Assembly (NCBI RefSeq): GCF_027111315.2
Contig: NZ_CP114289.2
Location: 4,439,649-4,503,648, forward strand
From: Flavobacterium limnophilum
Lineage (GTDB): Bacteria > Bacteroidota > Bacteroidia > Flavobacteriales > Flavobacteriaceae
Direction of reading: 5' to 3'
DNA: 64,000 nucleotides
Position 1 is the stretch's first letter, and each line of letters opens with the position of its first letter. This document shows, in pieces, positions 28,473 to 36,206 of the stretch. Under the pieces are notes generated by a model. It ran no database searches, was not told the origin of the DNA, and was given only the letters and a program-made list of their open reading frames with translations. The position numbers and the translations under genes are program-made.

Positions 28473-28946
28473 ATGTACAAATTATCTTTATTTATTGTTG
28501 CACTAATTATGTTTACTTCTTGCGGAAAGAAGGAAAATTCAAATGAAGACTTTTCAACAGGAGAAGCTGCTACCGAAACGGCCGCAGATCCATCTACTTA
28601 TGATCCAAATAGAGGTTTGGGGAAATATAGTTCTGTGGATTTAGGCGAAAAACTCGATGTGGCAATGGCTACCGAAGGTGAAAAAATCCAATCTGTAAAA
28701 TGTTCTGCTTGTCATAAATTGACAGACGAAAAATTGGTTGGACCAGGTTGGAAAGGAGTTACGGAACGTAACAAACCCGAGTGGATTATGAACTTCATTA
28801 CCAATCCGGATCCAATGATTGACAAAGACCCTAAACTTCAAGCCCAATTGGAACTTTGTTTGTTACGTATGCCAAATCAATCCCTTACCGATGCCGATGC
28901 AAGAAATATTCTGGAGTTCATGCGCCAAAACGACGGTGTAAAATAA
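28473..28946 (+). CDS. mono-haem cytochrome c lipoprotein of the nos operon
   Basis: A 157-residue lipoprotein (FTSC, Cys17) with one haem c site CSACH (Cys77, Cys80, His81) and a probable axial Met133 in LRMPNQSLTDADA. The fold is that of a class I cytochrome c, with the usual C-terminal NILEFMR helix. It is the first gene of the clade II nos operon, 32 bases before nosZ, and is the likely electron donor to NosZ. Confidence 0.92.
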   Translation: MYKLSLFIVALIMFTSCGKKENSNEDFSTGEAATETAADPSTYDPNRGLGKYSSVDLGEKLDVAMATEGEKIQSVKCSACHKLTDEKLVGPGWKGVTERNKPEWIMNFITNPDPMIDKDPKLQAQLELCLLRMPNQSLTDADARNILEFMRQNDGVK

Positions 28947-28978
28947 ACAATCGAAAACCAAATTAATAACCAATTAAC

Positions 28979-30955
28979 ATGAAAAATAAATTTTTGAAAG
29001 CGACGCTGGCTCTTACCATGGCAGCCGTATTTTTTACTTCTTGTAAACCTAAGAATTCAGGAGATGTCGTGAGTGGTGATGCTGCGCAAAAAGCGTATGT
29101 GGCACCGGGAAAATACGATGAATTTTACAATTTTGTTTCGGGAGGTTTTAGCGGTCAAGTGAGCGTTTACGGATTGCCAAGCGGAAGACTTTTGAGAGTG
29201 GTTCCTGTTTTTTCGGTAGATCCACAAAGTGGTTATGGCTACAGCGAAGAAACCAAACCAATGTTGAACACTTCTCACGGATTTGTACCTTGGGACGATC
29301 AACACCACGTTGAAATGTCTCAAACCAATGGTGAAGTGGACGGTCGTTGGCTTTTTGCCAATGCCAATAATACGCCTAGAATTGCTCGTCTGGATTTAAA
29401 AACTTTTAGAACCGCCGAAATTATTGAGTTGCCAAACAGTGCAGGAAATCACTCTTCCCCATTTATTACCGAAAATACGGAATATGTGGTGGCTGGAACT
29501 CGTTTTAGCGTTCCACCGGATAATGCCAACGGTGATGTGCCAATCAACACATACAAAGAAAATTTCAAAGGATATTTGAGTTTTGTAAAAGTGGGCAAAG
29601 AAGGACAAATGGATCTTTCTTTTCAAATAGAAGCACCGGGAGTAAACTTCGACTTGAGCCACGCCGGTAAAGGCAAATCGCACGGTTGGTTTTTCTTCTC
29701 GTGTTACAATACTGAGCAGGCAAATACATTACTTGAAGTAAATGCCTCCCAAAAAGATAAAGATTTTATCATGGCTGTGAACTGGAAGAAAGCTGAAGAA
29801 TACATCAAAGCGGGTAAAGGAAAAAAAGTGCCTGCAAAATATGTTCACAATACTTGGGACGAAAAAACACAAACAGCCAAATCTGAAATGAAATCGGAAG
29901 TGTTGGTTTTAAGTGCCAAAGAATTAAAAGACATTTGTTACATGATTCCTTGTCCAAAATCACCTCACGGTTGTGATGTGGATCCAACGGGAGAATACAT
30001 TGTGGGTTCAGGAAAACTGGCTGCCTTGATTCCTGTATTTAGTTTCGACAAATTGCAAAACGCCATCAAAAACAAACAATTTGACGGAGATTATGAAGGA
30101 ATTCCAGTGGTGAAATATGAAGCAGCTCTTCACGGAGAAGTTCAAAAACCAGGTCTTGGTCCATTGCATACCGAATTTGACGGAAAAGGAAATGCTTATA
30201 CCACGTTCTTCGTTTCTTCCGAAGTGGTGAAATGGGACATCAAATCATTGAAAGTCTTGGATAGGGTTCCAACGTATTATTCTGTGGGTCACTTGTGTAT
30301 TCCTGGTGGAGACAGCAAAAAACCATTCGGAAAATACTTGATCGCCTACAATAAAATTACCAAAGACAGATACTTGCCAACGGGACCTGAATTGGCCCAA
30401 AGTGCACAGATATTTGACATTAGCGGTGACAAAATGCAGTTGATTCTGGATTTTCCAACCATTGGAGAACCCCATTATGCACAAGCTGCTCCAGCCGATT
30501 TGATTCGAAATAACGGCCAGTTGAAGTTCTTCAAAATTGAAGAAAACAAACACCCATTTGCGACCAAAGGAGAAAAAGAGGCCAAAGTGGTTCGAGAAGG
30601 CAATAAAGTGCATGTCTACATGACATCGATTCGTTCCCACTTTGCATCGGACAATATCGAAGGAATAAGAGTGGGTGACGAGGTTTATTTCCACGTAACC
30701 AACTTGGAACAAGATTGGGATGTGCCTCACGGATTTGCCATAAAAGGAGCAGACAATGCAGAATTGTTGATTATGCCTGGCGAAACTTGCACCTTAAAAT
30801 GGGTTCCTAAAAAAGTGGGTATCTTCCCATTCTATTGCACCGATTTCTGCAGTGCTTTGCACCAAGAAATGCAAGGTTACGTAAGAGTTTCTCCTGCAGG
30901 AAGCAAAGTGCCTTTGACTTTTAGCTTGGGAACAAATCTTCCAGCAGTTAAATAA
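28979..30955 (+). CDS. nosZ: nitrous oxide reductase, clade II (Sec-exported)
   Basis: Reduces N2O to N2 in the periplasm with the multicopper CuZ and CuA centres. The 658-residue protein has a Sec/lipoprotein-type signal (FFTSC) rather than a twin-arginine signal, the hallmark of the atypical clade. DDQHHVEMS and the HSS, SHGW and CPKSPHGCDVDP segments supply CuZ ligands. The C-terminal cupredoxin domain carries the CuA motif with Cys620, Cys624, His628 and Met631. The operon order cytochrome c-nosZ-nosL-nosD-nosF-nosY lacks nosR, as usual for clade II. Confidence 0.97.
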   Translation: MKNKFLKATLALTMAAVFFTSCKPKNSGDVVSGDAAQKAYVAPGKYDEFYNFVSGGFSGQVSVYGLPSGRLLRVVPVFSVDPQSGYGYSEETKPMLNTSHGFVPWDDQHHVEMSQTNGEVDGRWLFANANNTPRIARLDLKTFRTAEIIELPNSAGNHSSPFITENTEYVVAGTRFSVPPDNANGDVPINTYKENFKGYLSFVKVGKEGQMDLSFQIEAPGVNFDLSHAGKGKSHGWFFFSCYNTEQANTLLEVNASQKDKDFIMAVNWKKAEEYIKAGKGKKVPAKYVHNTWDEKTQTAKSEMKSEVLVLSAKELKDICYMIPCPKSPHGCDVDPTGEYIVGSGKLAALIPVFSFDKLQNAIKNKQFDGDYEGIPVVKYEAALHGEVQKPGLGPLHTEFDGKGNAYTTFFVSSEVVKWDIKSLKVLDRVPTYYSVGHLCIPGGDSKKPFGKYLIAYNKITKDRYLPTGPELAQSAQIFDISGDKMQLILDFPTIGEPHYAQAAPADLIRNNGQLKFFKIEENKHPFATKGEKEAKVVREGNKVHVYMTSIRSHFASDNIEGIRVGDEVYFHVTNLEQDWDVPHGFAIKGADNAELLIMPGETCTLKWVPKKVGIFPFYCTDFCSALHQEMQGYVRVSPAGSKVPLTFSLGTNLPAVK

Positions 30956-30971
30956 TTATTTTCTTTAATCT

Positions 30972-31004
30972 AAAGGGAACAAAGTCTCTTTGTTCCCTTT
31001 TTTT
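30972..31004 (+). terminator. terminator between nosZ and nosL
   Basis: AAAGGGAACAAAG pairs perfectly with CTTTGTTCCCTTT around a 3-base loop and is followed by a T-run. Because nosL-nosD-nosF-nosY follow on the same strand without a clear promoter, it may lower their expression relative to nosZ. Confidence 0.8.
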
Positions 31005-31019
31005 ATACCAACAATTAGT

Positions 31020-32039
31020 ATGAACACTTCAAAAATAGCTGTATTTTCAAAAGTAGTTCTTTTGGCTGTGAGTGCTTTGTTTTTTGCTTCCCTTTGGTTT
31101 CCAATGTGGAGAATTGAACTCGAAGCACCTCAATATCCCGAAGGTTTGGTCTTGCAATTGCACGCCAACAAAATTGGCGGAGATGTCGAAATCATCAACG
31201 GATTGAATCATTACATCGGAATGAAAACCCTGCATACGGAGGACTTTCCCGAGTTTCAAATATTGCCTTACATCGTCGGATTTTTTGGATTATTTGCATT
31301 GGCAATGGTTTTTGTGAATAAAAGAAAAGGCGTGATTGCACTGTTTTCGTCTTTTATACTTTTCGGAGTTTTGGCAGGCGTGGATTTTTACAGATGGAAT
31401 TATGAATACGGACACAATCTCGATCCAAATGCCGCAATCGTGGTGCCGGGAATGGCGTATCAACCGCCTTTGATTGGTTATAAACAACTGTTGAATTTTG
31501 GGGCTTATTCCATTCCGGACGTTGGGGGTTGGATGTTGATTGCAGCGGGAGTATTGCTTTTTATTGTTGTGGCAAAAGAAACGCATTTGGTAAACAGGAT
31601 TTTTAGAAAACCCAAAATAGACGCCGTTTTAATTTTGTTCTTGTCCCTTTCTTTTATGTCCTGTGGAGATTTCAAAGTCGAGCCCATTAAATTGAATGCC
31701 GACAATTGCGACTTCTGTAAAATGAGCATTGCCGACGGAAAATATGCGGCCGAAGTAATTACCCAAAAAGGGAGAGTGTACAAATTTGACGATATTAGCT
31801 GTATGGTCAATTATTGCAAAGAAAACGCCAATACAAAAATGGGGGCTTATTACGTAAGTGATTTCACCAAAGACAACAATCTAATTCCAGCCGAAACTGC
31901 TTTTTTTCTTTCTGGAGGAACGATTCAAAGTCCGATGCACGGTGGAATCATTGCTTTTCCGTCTGAAAAAGAAAGTAAAGAATTTGCCGCCAAATTGAAT
32001 GCAAAACCTATTAATTGGGAAACGATTATATCTAAATAA
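31020..32039 (+). CDS. nosL: NosL-domain protein with N-terminal membrane domain
   Basis: A 339-residue protein in two parts. Residues about 1-200 form a membrane domain with a signal-anchor-like first segment and hydrophobic stretches such as LPYIVGFFGLFALAMVF, GVIALFSSFILFGVLAG and WMLIAAGVLLFIVVA. Residues about 210-339 match NosL, the copper chaperone for NosZ (NCDFCKMSIADGKYAAEVITQKG, KFDDISCMVNYC, ETAFFLSGG, SPMHGGIIAF). FMSCGD at the junction is the former NosL lipobox. The start was moved to the ATG giving MNTSKIAV because the longer frame begins inside the terminator. Confidence 0.88.
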   Translation: MNTSKIAVFSKVVLLAVSALFFASLWFPMWRIELEAPQYPEGLVLQLHANKIGGDVEIINGLNHYIGMKTLHTEDFPEFQILPYIVGFFGLFALAMVFVNKRKGVIALFSSFILFGVLAGVDFYRWNYEYGHNLDPNAAIVVPGMAYQPPLIGYKQLLNFGAYSIPDVGGWMLIAAGVLLFIVVAKETHLVNRIFRKPKIDAVLILFLSLSFMSCGDFKVEPIKLNADNCDFCKMSIADGKYAAEVITQKGRVYKFDDISCMVNYCKENANTKMGAYYVSDFTKDNNLIPAETAFFLSGGTIQSPMHGGIIAFPSEKESKEFAAKLNAKPINWETIISK

Positions 32040-32071
32040 TCTTTGTCAAAGTTCAAAACTTTGACAAAGAT
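32039..32071. repeat. intercistronic hairpin (CTTTGTCAAAG type)
   Basis: ATCTTTGTCAAAGT and ACTTTGACAAAGAT pair perfectly between nosL and nosD. A close relative lies at 41871-41902, where the stem differs by a compensated base pair. Confidence 0.75.
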
Positions 32072-32085
32072 ATTTTTCACAAACA

Positions 32086-33315
32086 ATGAAAAAAATCTTT
32101 TACATATTTCTTTTGTTTTCTTCCTTTCTTCAAGCCGGAGTGATTGAAGTTGGTGCCAATAAACCCATAAAATCAATCAAAAAAGCCATCGCATTGGCCA
32201 AAGTGGGCGACACGGTTTTGGTTCACAAAGGACATTATAAAGAAGGAAACATCATCATCAACAAGAGGATAGTTTTTATTGGCAAGAATTACCCAATTCT
32301 GGACGGTCAAAAGAAATACGAAGTCTTGTCCATAAAAGCCGACGGCGTAATTGTTAGAGGCTTCAAGGTAATAAAATCGGGTTATGCCACGCTCGAAGAT
32401 CCTTGTGGAATCAAGGTGTACAACAGAAAGAACGTCATCATCCAGAACAATATCCTCGACGATAATTTCTTCGGAATCTACATTCAAAACGGAGCCAATT
32501 GCATTGTCAAAAACAACAAGATTTTGGCTTACGGCAAAGAAGAACAACGTATCGGCAACGGAATTCATTGCTGGAAAAGTGACAAACTCCAAATTATTTC
32601 CAACACCATTTCGGGTCATCGCGATGGCATTTATTTTGAATTTGTAACCAATTCGATAATTAAAGGGAATTTTTCCACCAAGAATATCCGCTACGGATTG
32701 CACTTTATGTTTTCCAATGACGATGCCTATATTTCGAATGTTTTCAAAAACAATGGCGCCGGAGTTGCCGTGATGTTTACCAAAAGAGTCAAGATGCTCA
32801 ACAATCATTTCGAGGAAAATTGGGGCGATGCCGCTTACGGATTGTTCCTCAAAGAAATCTCGGACAGTTACATCATCGGGAACAAATTTGCTCGGAACAC
32901 TTCGGGAATCCACATGGAAGGAACGACCCGGATTTTGGTTCAAAAAAACATCTTTGAAGCCAATGGTTGGGGAATGAAAATCCAGGCCAGTTGTATGGAA
33001 AATGAAATAAAAAGCAATAATTTCTTGGGCAACACTTTTGATATCAGTACTAACGGAAGTCTGGTTCTAAATACCTTCAACGGCAATTATTGGGACAAAT
33101 ACGAAGGCTATGATTTAGACAAAAATGGAGTGGGCGACGTGCCATTTCATCCCTTGAGTTTGTTCGCCGTCATTACCGAAAACAATCCTTCGGCGATGCT
33201 GCTTTTCAGGAGTTTCATGATTACGCTTTTGGACAAATCGGAGAAAATATTGCCCAGTATCACGCCAGATAATTTTGTTGACAAAACCCCATTAATGCAT
33301 TCGTTACCCTTATGA
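32086..33315 (+). CDS. nosD: NosD periplasmic copper-maturation protein
   Basis: A 409-residue exported right-handed beta-helix protein (signal to LQAG) with repeated NNxI...N-type turns (GIKVYNRKNVIIQNNILDDNFFGIYIQNG; NGIHCWKSDKLQIISNTISGHRDGIYFEF). NosD works with NosF and NosY in assembling the CuZ centre of NosZ, probably in sulfur delivery. Its stop overlaps the nosF start (ATGA), showing translational coupling. Confidence 0.95.
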   Translation: MKKIFYIFLLFSSFLQAGVIEVGANKPIKSIKKAIALAKVGDTVLVHKGHYKEGNIIINKRIVFIGKNYPILDGQKKYEVLSIKADGVIVRGFKVIKSGYATLEDPCGIKVYNRKNVIIQNNILDDNFFGIYIQNGANCIVKNNKILAYGKEEQRIGNGIHCWKSDKLQIISNTISGHRDGIYFEFVTNSIIKGNFSTKNIRYGLHFMFSNDDAYISNVFKNNGAGVAVMFTKRVKMLNNHFEENWGDAAYGLFLKEISDSYIIGNKFARNTSGIHMEGTTRILVQKNIFEANGWGMKIQASCMENEIKSNNFLGNTFDISTNGSLVLNTFNGNYWDKYEGYDLDKNGVGDVPFHPLSLFAVITENNPSAMLLFRSFMITLLDKSEKILPSITPDNFVDKTPLMHSLPL

Positions 33316-34019
33316 TTGAAATTAAAAACATATATAAAAAATTCGGAAAATTAGAAGTCTTGAACGATGTCAATCTTGTTTTCAACAAAGGAGAATGCAT
33401 CGCGCTAATTGGTCCAAACGGTTGCGGAAAAACCACCTTGATAAAAAGTATTTTGGGAATGGTCATTCCTACCAAAGGTAATATTTTGTTTGATGAAAAA
33501 TCGATATTAAATAAATATAAATATCGCAACCAAATTGGCTATATGCCTCAAATAGGGCGTTATCCCGATTACATGACGGTGGGTCAAATCATCGAAATGA
33601 TCAAGAAAATCCGAAATTCAGACGAAGTTTTGGACGAAGATTTAATCAAGGCTTTCGAACTCGAAAAAATATTCGACAAACAAATGCGAACACTTTCCGG
33701 CGGAACCACCCAAAAAGTGAGTGCGATTTTAGCTTTCTTGTTCAATCCCGACGTGTTGATTTTGGACGAACCAACGGCAGGTTTGGATCCATTGGCTTCG
33801 GAAATATTGAAGGAAAAAATTATCAAGGAACGAGAAAAAGGAAAACTCATCTTGATTACTTCCCATCTTTTGAGCGAACTCGACGACATGATCAGCCAGA
33901 TTATTTTTATGCAAGACGGCAAAGTCCATTTTCATAAAACCATAGCCGATTTGTTGGAATCAACAAACGAACAAAAAATATCCAAGGCAATTTCAAGTAT
34001 TTTGAAATCAAATAACTAA
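33312..34019 (+). CDS. nosF: NosF ABC transporter ATPase
   Basis: A 235-residue ABC ATPase. Walker A is GPNGCGKTT (residues 34-42), the signature is LSGGTTQK and Walker B is VLILDEPTAGLDP. It drives the NosDFY complex that supports CuZ assembly. It is coupled to nosD by a 4-base overlap. A repeat element of ~55 bases separates it from nosY. Confidence 0.95.
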   Translation: MIEIKNIYKKFGKLEVLNDVNLVFNKGECIALIGPNGCGKTTLIKSILGMVIPTKGNILFDEKSILNKYKYRNQIGYMPQIGRYPDYMTVGQIIEMIKKIRNSDEVLDEDLIKAFELEKIFDKQMRTLSGGTTQKVSAILAFLFNPDVLILDEPTAGLDPLASEILKEKIIKEREKGKLILITSHLLSELDDMISQIIFMQDGKVHFHKTIADLLESTNEQKISKAISSILKSNN

Positions 34020-34074
34020 AATATAAATTAATCTCATTTCGGCTCCCTCTCCTTTGGAGAGGGTTGGGGTGAGG
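34019..34074. repeat. interspersed repeat copy B, inside the nos operon
   Basis: The same unit as at 27691-27746, with the CCCTCTCC/GGAGAGGG hairpin. It occupies the whole nosF-nosY gap and creates a false longer start for nosY. Confidence 0.85.
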
Positions 34075-34089
34075 AAAAAAACGAAAGCA

Positions 34090-34857
34090 ATGAACAGAAT
34101 CATTAAAATCATATTTCTCGACATTCTAAAAAACAAGATCGTGTTGGCTTACACCTTGATTTTAGCTTTGCTTTCCTGGAGTTCTTTCGGATTGGAAGAC
34201 AATTCGGCCAAGGGATTGCTCACGATTTTGAACGTAATTTTATTTACGGTTCCCTTGGTTTCCATCCTTTTTGCAACGATTTATTTGTACAACAGCTCCG
34301 AGTTTATTGAACTTTTGTTGAGCCAACCGGTGAAAAGAAAGAAGATTTGGTTGAGTTTATTCCTCGGTTTGTCGCTGTCAATGGTTTCGGCTTTTTTTAT
34401 TGGAGCAGGAATTCCACTTTTGGTTAATGCACCAGACAGCGTTGGGATAATGATGGTAATTGTGGGCTGTTTGATTTCCCTGATTTTTGTGGCTTTGGCG
34501 TTTTTGAGTTCGATTCTTACCCGAGACAAAGCCAAGGGAATTGGCATTTCCATAATGACGTGGTTGTTTTTTGCCCTGCTTTTTGATGGAATGGTTTTGT
34601 TCTTGTTGTTCCAATTTTCAGATTATCCCATCGAAAAAGCAATGGTGGCGGTTACCGCTTTTAGTCCTATCGATTTGGCGCGAATCCAAATCTTGTTGCA
34701 GCTTGACGTCTCGGCAATGATGGGTTATACTGGAGCTATTTTCAAGGATTTTTTCGGAACCGGATTAGGATTAACGGTTTCATTCCTATTATTGTGTTTG
34801 TGGATAATAATTCCGTTTTATGTTTCCCTTAAAAAATTTAAAAATAAAGATTTGTAA
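34090..34857 (+). CDS. nosY: NosY ABC transporter permease
   Basis: A 255-residue inner-membrane protein with about six hydrophobic segments (IVLAYTLILALLSW, ILFTVPLVSILFATIYLY, MVSAFFIGAGIPLLV, MMVIVGCLISLIFVALAFL, SIMTWLFFALLFDGMVLFLLF, LTVSFLLLCLWIIIPFYV). LLSQPVKRKKIW matches the NosY/ABC-2 family. The start giving MNRIIKII was chosen because upstream codons fall in the repeat. It partners NosF. Confidence 0.93.
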   Translation: MNRIIKIIFLDILKNKIVLAYTLILALLSWSSFGLEDNSAKGLLTILNVILFTVPLVSILFATIYLYNSSEFIELLLSQPVKRKKIWLSLFLGLSLSMVSAFFIGAGIPLLVNAPDSVGIMMVIVGCLISLIFVALAFLSSILTRDKAKGIGISIMTWLFFALLFDGMVLFLLFQFSDYPIEKAMVAVTAFSPIDLARIQILLQLDVSAMMGYTGAIFKDFFGTGLGLTVSFLLLCLWIIIPFYVSLKKFKNKDL

Positions 34858-34956
34858 AAAAGTTAAAAAATGAAATGAGCATAATCGATAAATTGGTCAC
34901 AAAAAACAATGGTGATATGCGAAACGAAGTTCGATGACAAAAAAAAACAATATTAA

Positions 34957-34979
34957 CGGTCATCAATTACATATGACCG
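34957..34979. promoter_or_regulatory. inverted repeat upstream of the globin gene
   Basis: CGGTCAT and ATGACCG are exact inverted repeats separated by 9 bases, 25 bases before the globin start. It may be an operator, unlike the ATGATNNNNATCAT class. No clear -7 box was found near it. Confidence 0.4.
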
Positions 34980-35003
34980 ATAAAAAACAATAAATATCAA
35001 CAT

Positions 35004-35375
35004 ATGAAAACAGATATCAAGAATAGGGCAGACATTGAGAAGTTGGTTGATGTTTTTTACGGAAAAGTAAGGGAGGATGCGGCAATCAGCTGTTTTTTTA
35101 ATGATGTCGCCAAAGTAAACTGGGAAAATCATTTGCCTACAATGTGTGATTTTTTTGAAAACATTTTGCTGTCTTCTGGAAATTATGAAGGAAATCCGAT
35201 GGATGCCCACGAGAAATTACACAAAAAAAGTGAAGTAAAAGTAGAACATTTTCAACATTGGATTGTCTTGTTTGATACCACTGTCGATGAATTGTTTGTA
35301 GGTGCAAAAGCCGAGGAAATCAAGCAAAGAGCCACCAATATTGCTGCAGCAATGATGCACAAGGCGCATAGATAA
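35004..35375 (+). CDS. group 3 truncated haemoglobin
   Basis: A 123-residue globin-like protein (DVFYGKVREDAAISCFFNDV near the start; NPMDAHEKLHKKSEVKVEHFQHWIVLFD in the middle). Length and motifs match group 3 truncated haemoglobins. The histidines in the middle block include the probable proximal ligand. It lies between nosY and the fasciclin gene in a nitrogen-oxide cluster, so a role in NO binding or detoxification is a reasonable inference. Confidence 0.88.
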   Translation: MKTDIKNRADIEKLVDVFYGKVREDAAISCFFNDVAKVNWENHLPTMCDFFENILLSSGNYEGNPMDAHEKLHKKSEVKVEHFQHWIVLFDTTVDELFVGAKAEEIKQRATNIAAAMMHKAHR

Positions 35376-35394
35376 ATCGTAAAATCATTCCATG

Positions 35395-35429
35395 AAAAAA
35401 GCGTGAGTTGCTGTAACTCACGCTTTTTT
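35395..35429 (+). terminator. strong terminator after the globin gene
   Basis: AAAAAAGCGTGAGTT pairs perfectly with AACTCACGCTTTTTT around a 5-base loop. It works for both strands and separates the globin gene from the convergent fasciclin gene. Confidence 0.9.
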
Positions 35430-35459
35430 GTTTAACCTATATAGAAGTGAATTAATAAT

Positions 35460-36014
35460 TTATTTTGGAAGTAATACATCGCCAATCACGTGAATAATCC
35501 CGTTTGATGTTGGAATGGAAGCCACGATTTCTGAACCGTTGACAAAGGTTTTGTCTCCTTTTTTGGTGATTTTTACTTTACCGCCAAAGACCATGTCGAA
35601 CTCTTGACTGTCTTGCATATATTCTGTTTTCAAGGTGCCCACATAAGTATGATAACCTAGGATATTGGCCAAGTCTTCCTTTTTTTCGGGTTTCAATAAA
35701 CCTTCTACAGTTCCTGCAGGAAGTTTGTCAAAAGCGGCATTTGTTGGCGCAAAAACGGTGAATGGACCAGCATTGCTCAAGGCATCTACCAATCCGGCGG
35801 CTTTTACGGCTGCAACAAGCGTAGTGTGGTCTTTGCTTCCAGAGGCAACCTGCACAATGTTTGGTGCCGAAGTTTCGTCTTGGACACTCGATTGGCCTGT
35901 AGCTTGGACTTCCGTGGTTTCGGTTGAGGTTTCTGTTGTGGATTCGCTATTTTGTTTGCAACCAAAAGCGGCAACAAAACAGGTAATTAACATCAATTGG
36001 ATAGTTTTTTTCAT
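35460..36014 (-). CDS. fasciclin-domain lipoprotein
   Basis: A 184-residue lipoprotein (AFGC, Cys19). A low-complexity Ser/Thr/Glu linker is followed by a single fasciclin (FAS1) domain (HTTLVAAVKAAGLVDAL, GPFTVFAPTNAAFDKLP, NILGYHTYVG, VNGSEIVASIPTSNGIIHVIGDVLLP). I used the ATG giving MKKTIQLM; the longer frame adds a poor leader. It is preceded by an operator of the nitrogen-oxide class, so the protein belongs to the anaerobic regulon. Its role there is unknown. Confidence 0.9.
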   Translation of the reverse strand: MKKTIQLMLITCFVAAFGCKQNSESTTETSTETTEVQATGQSSVQDETSAPNIVQVASGSKDHTTLVAAVKAAGLVDALSNAGPFTVFAPTNAAFDKLPAGTVEGLLKPEKKEDLANILGYHTYVGTLKTEYMQDSQEFDMVFGGKVKITKKGDKTFVNGSEIVASIPTSNGIIHVIGDVLLPK

Positions 36015-36039
36015 AATTAAGATGCTTAAGTTTATCAAG

Positions 36040-36083
36040 CAAAGCACTTAATTTTCAAACACTTATTTTATGAGTGCAATCAT
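36040..36083 (-). promoter_or_regulatory. operator and -7 box before the fasciclin gene
   Basis: On the minus strand the operator reads ATGATTGCACTCAT (one mismatch to the palindrome) at 36070-36083. The -7-like GTGCTTTG ends at 36040, again 36.5 bases from the centre. Confidence 0.6.
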
Positions 36084-36160
36084 AAAAGGGGTTTGTTTTT
36101 AATTTTTTTTGAAGAAAAACAGGAGATAAATCCAATTCCTGGACGTAAACCAAAATAGCC

Positions 36161-36206
36161 AAAAAAAAGCAATACATTGACCTTTGCCAATGTATTGCTT
36201 TTTTTT
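36161..36206 (-). terminator. terminator after the NO reductase gene
   Basis: GCAATACATTG pairs with CAATGTATTGC, with an A-run on one side and a T-run on the other. It overlaps the last bases of the NO reductase gene. Confidence 0.85.

Noticed and set aside
32173..32943. 256-codon open frame on the minus strand
   Set aside because: It is a shadow of nosD, whose beta-helix repeats produce long antisense frames.
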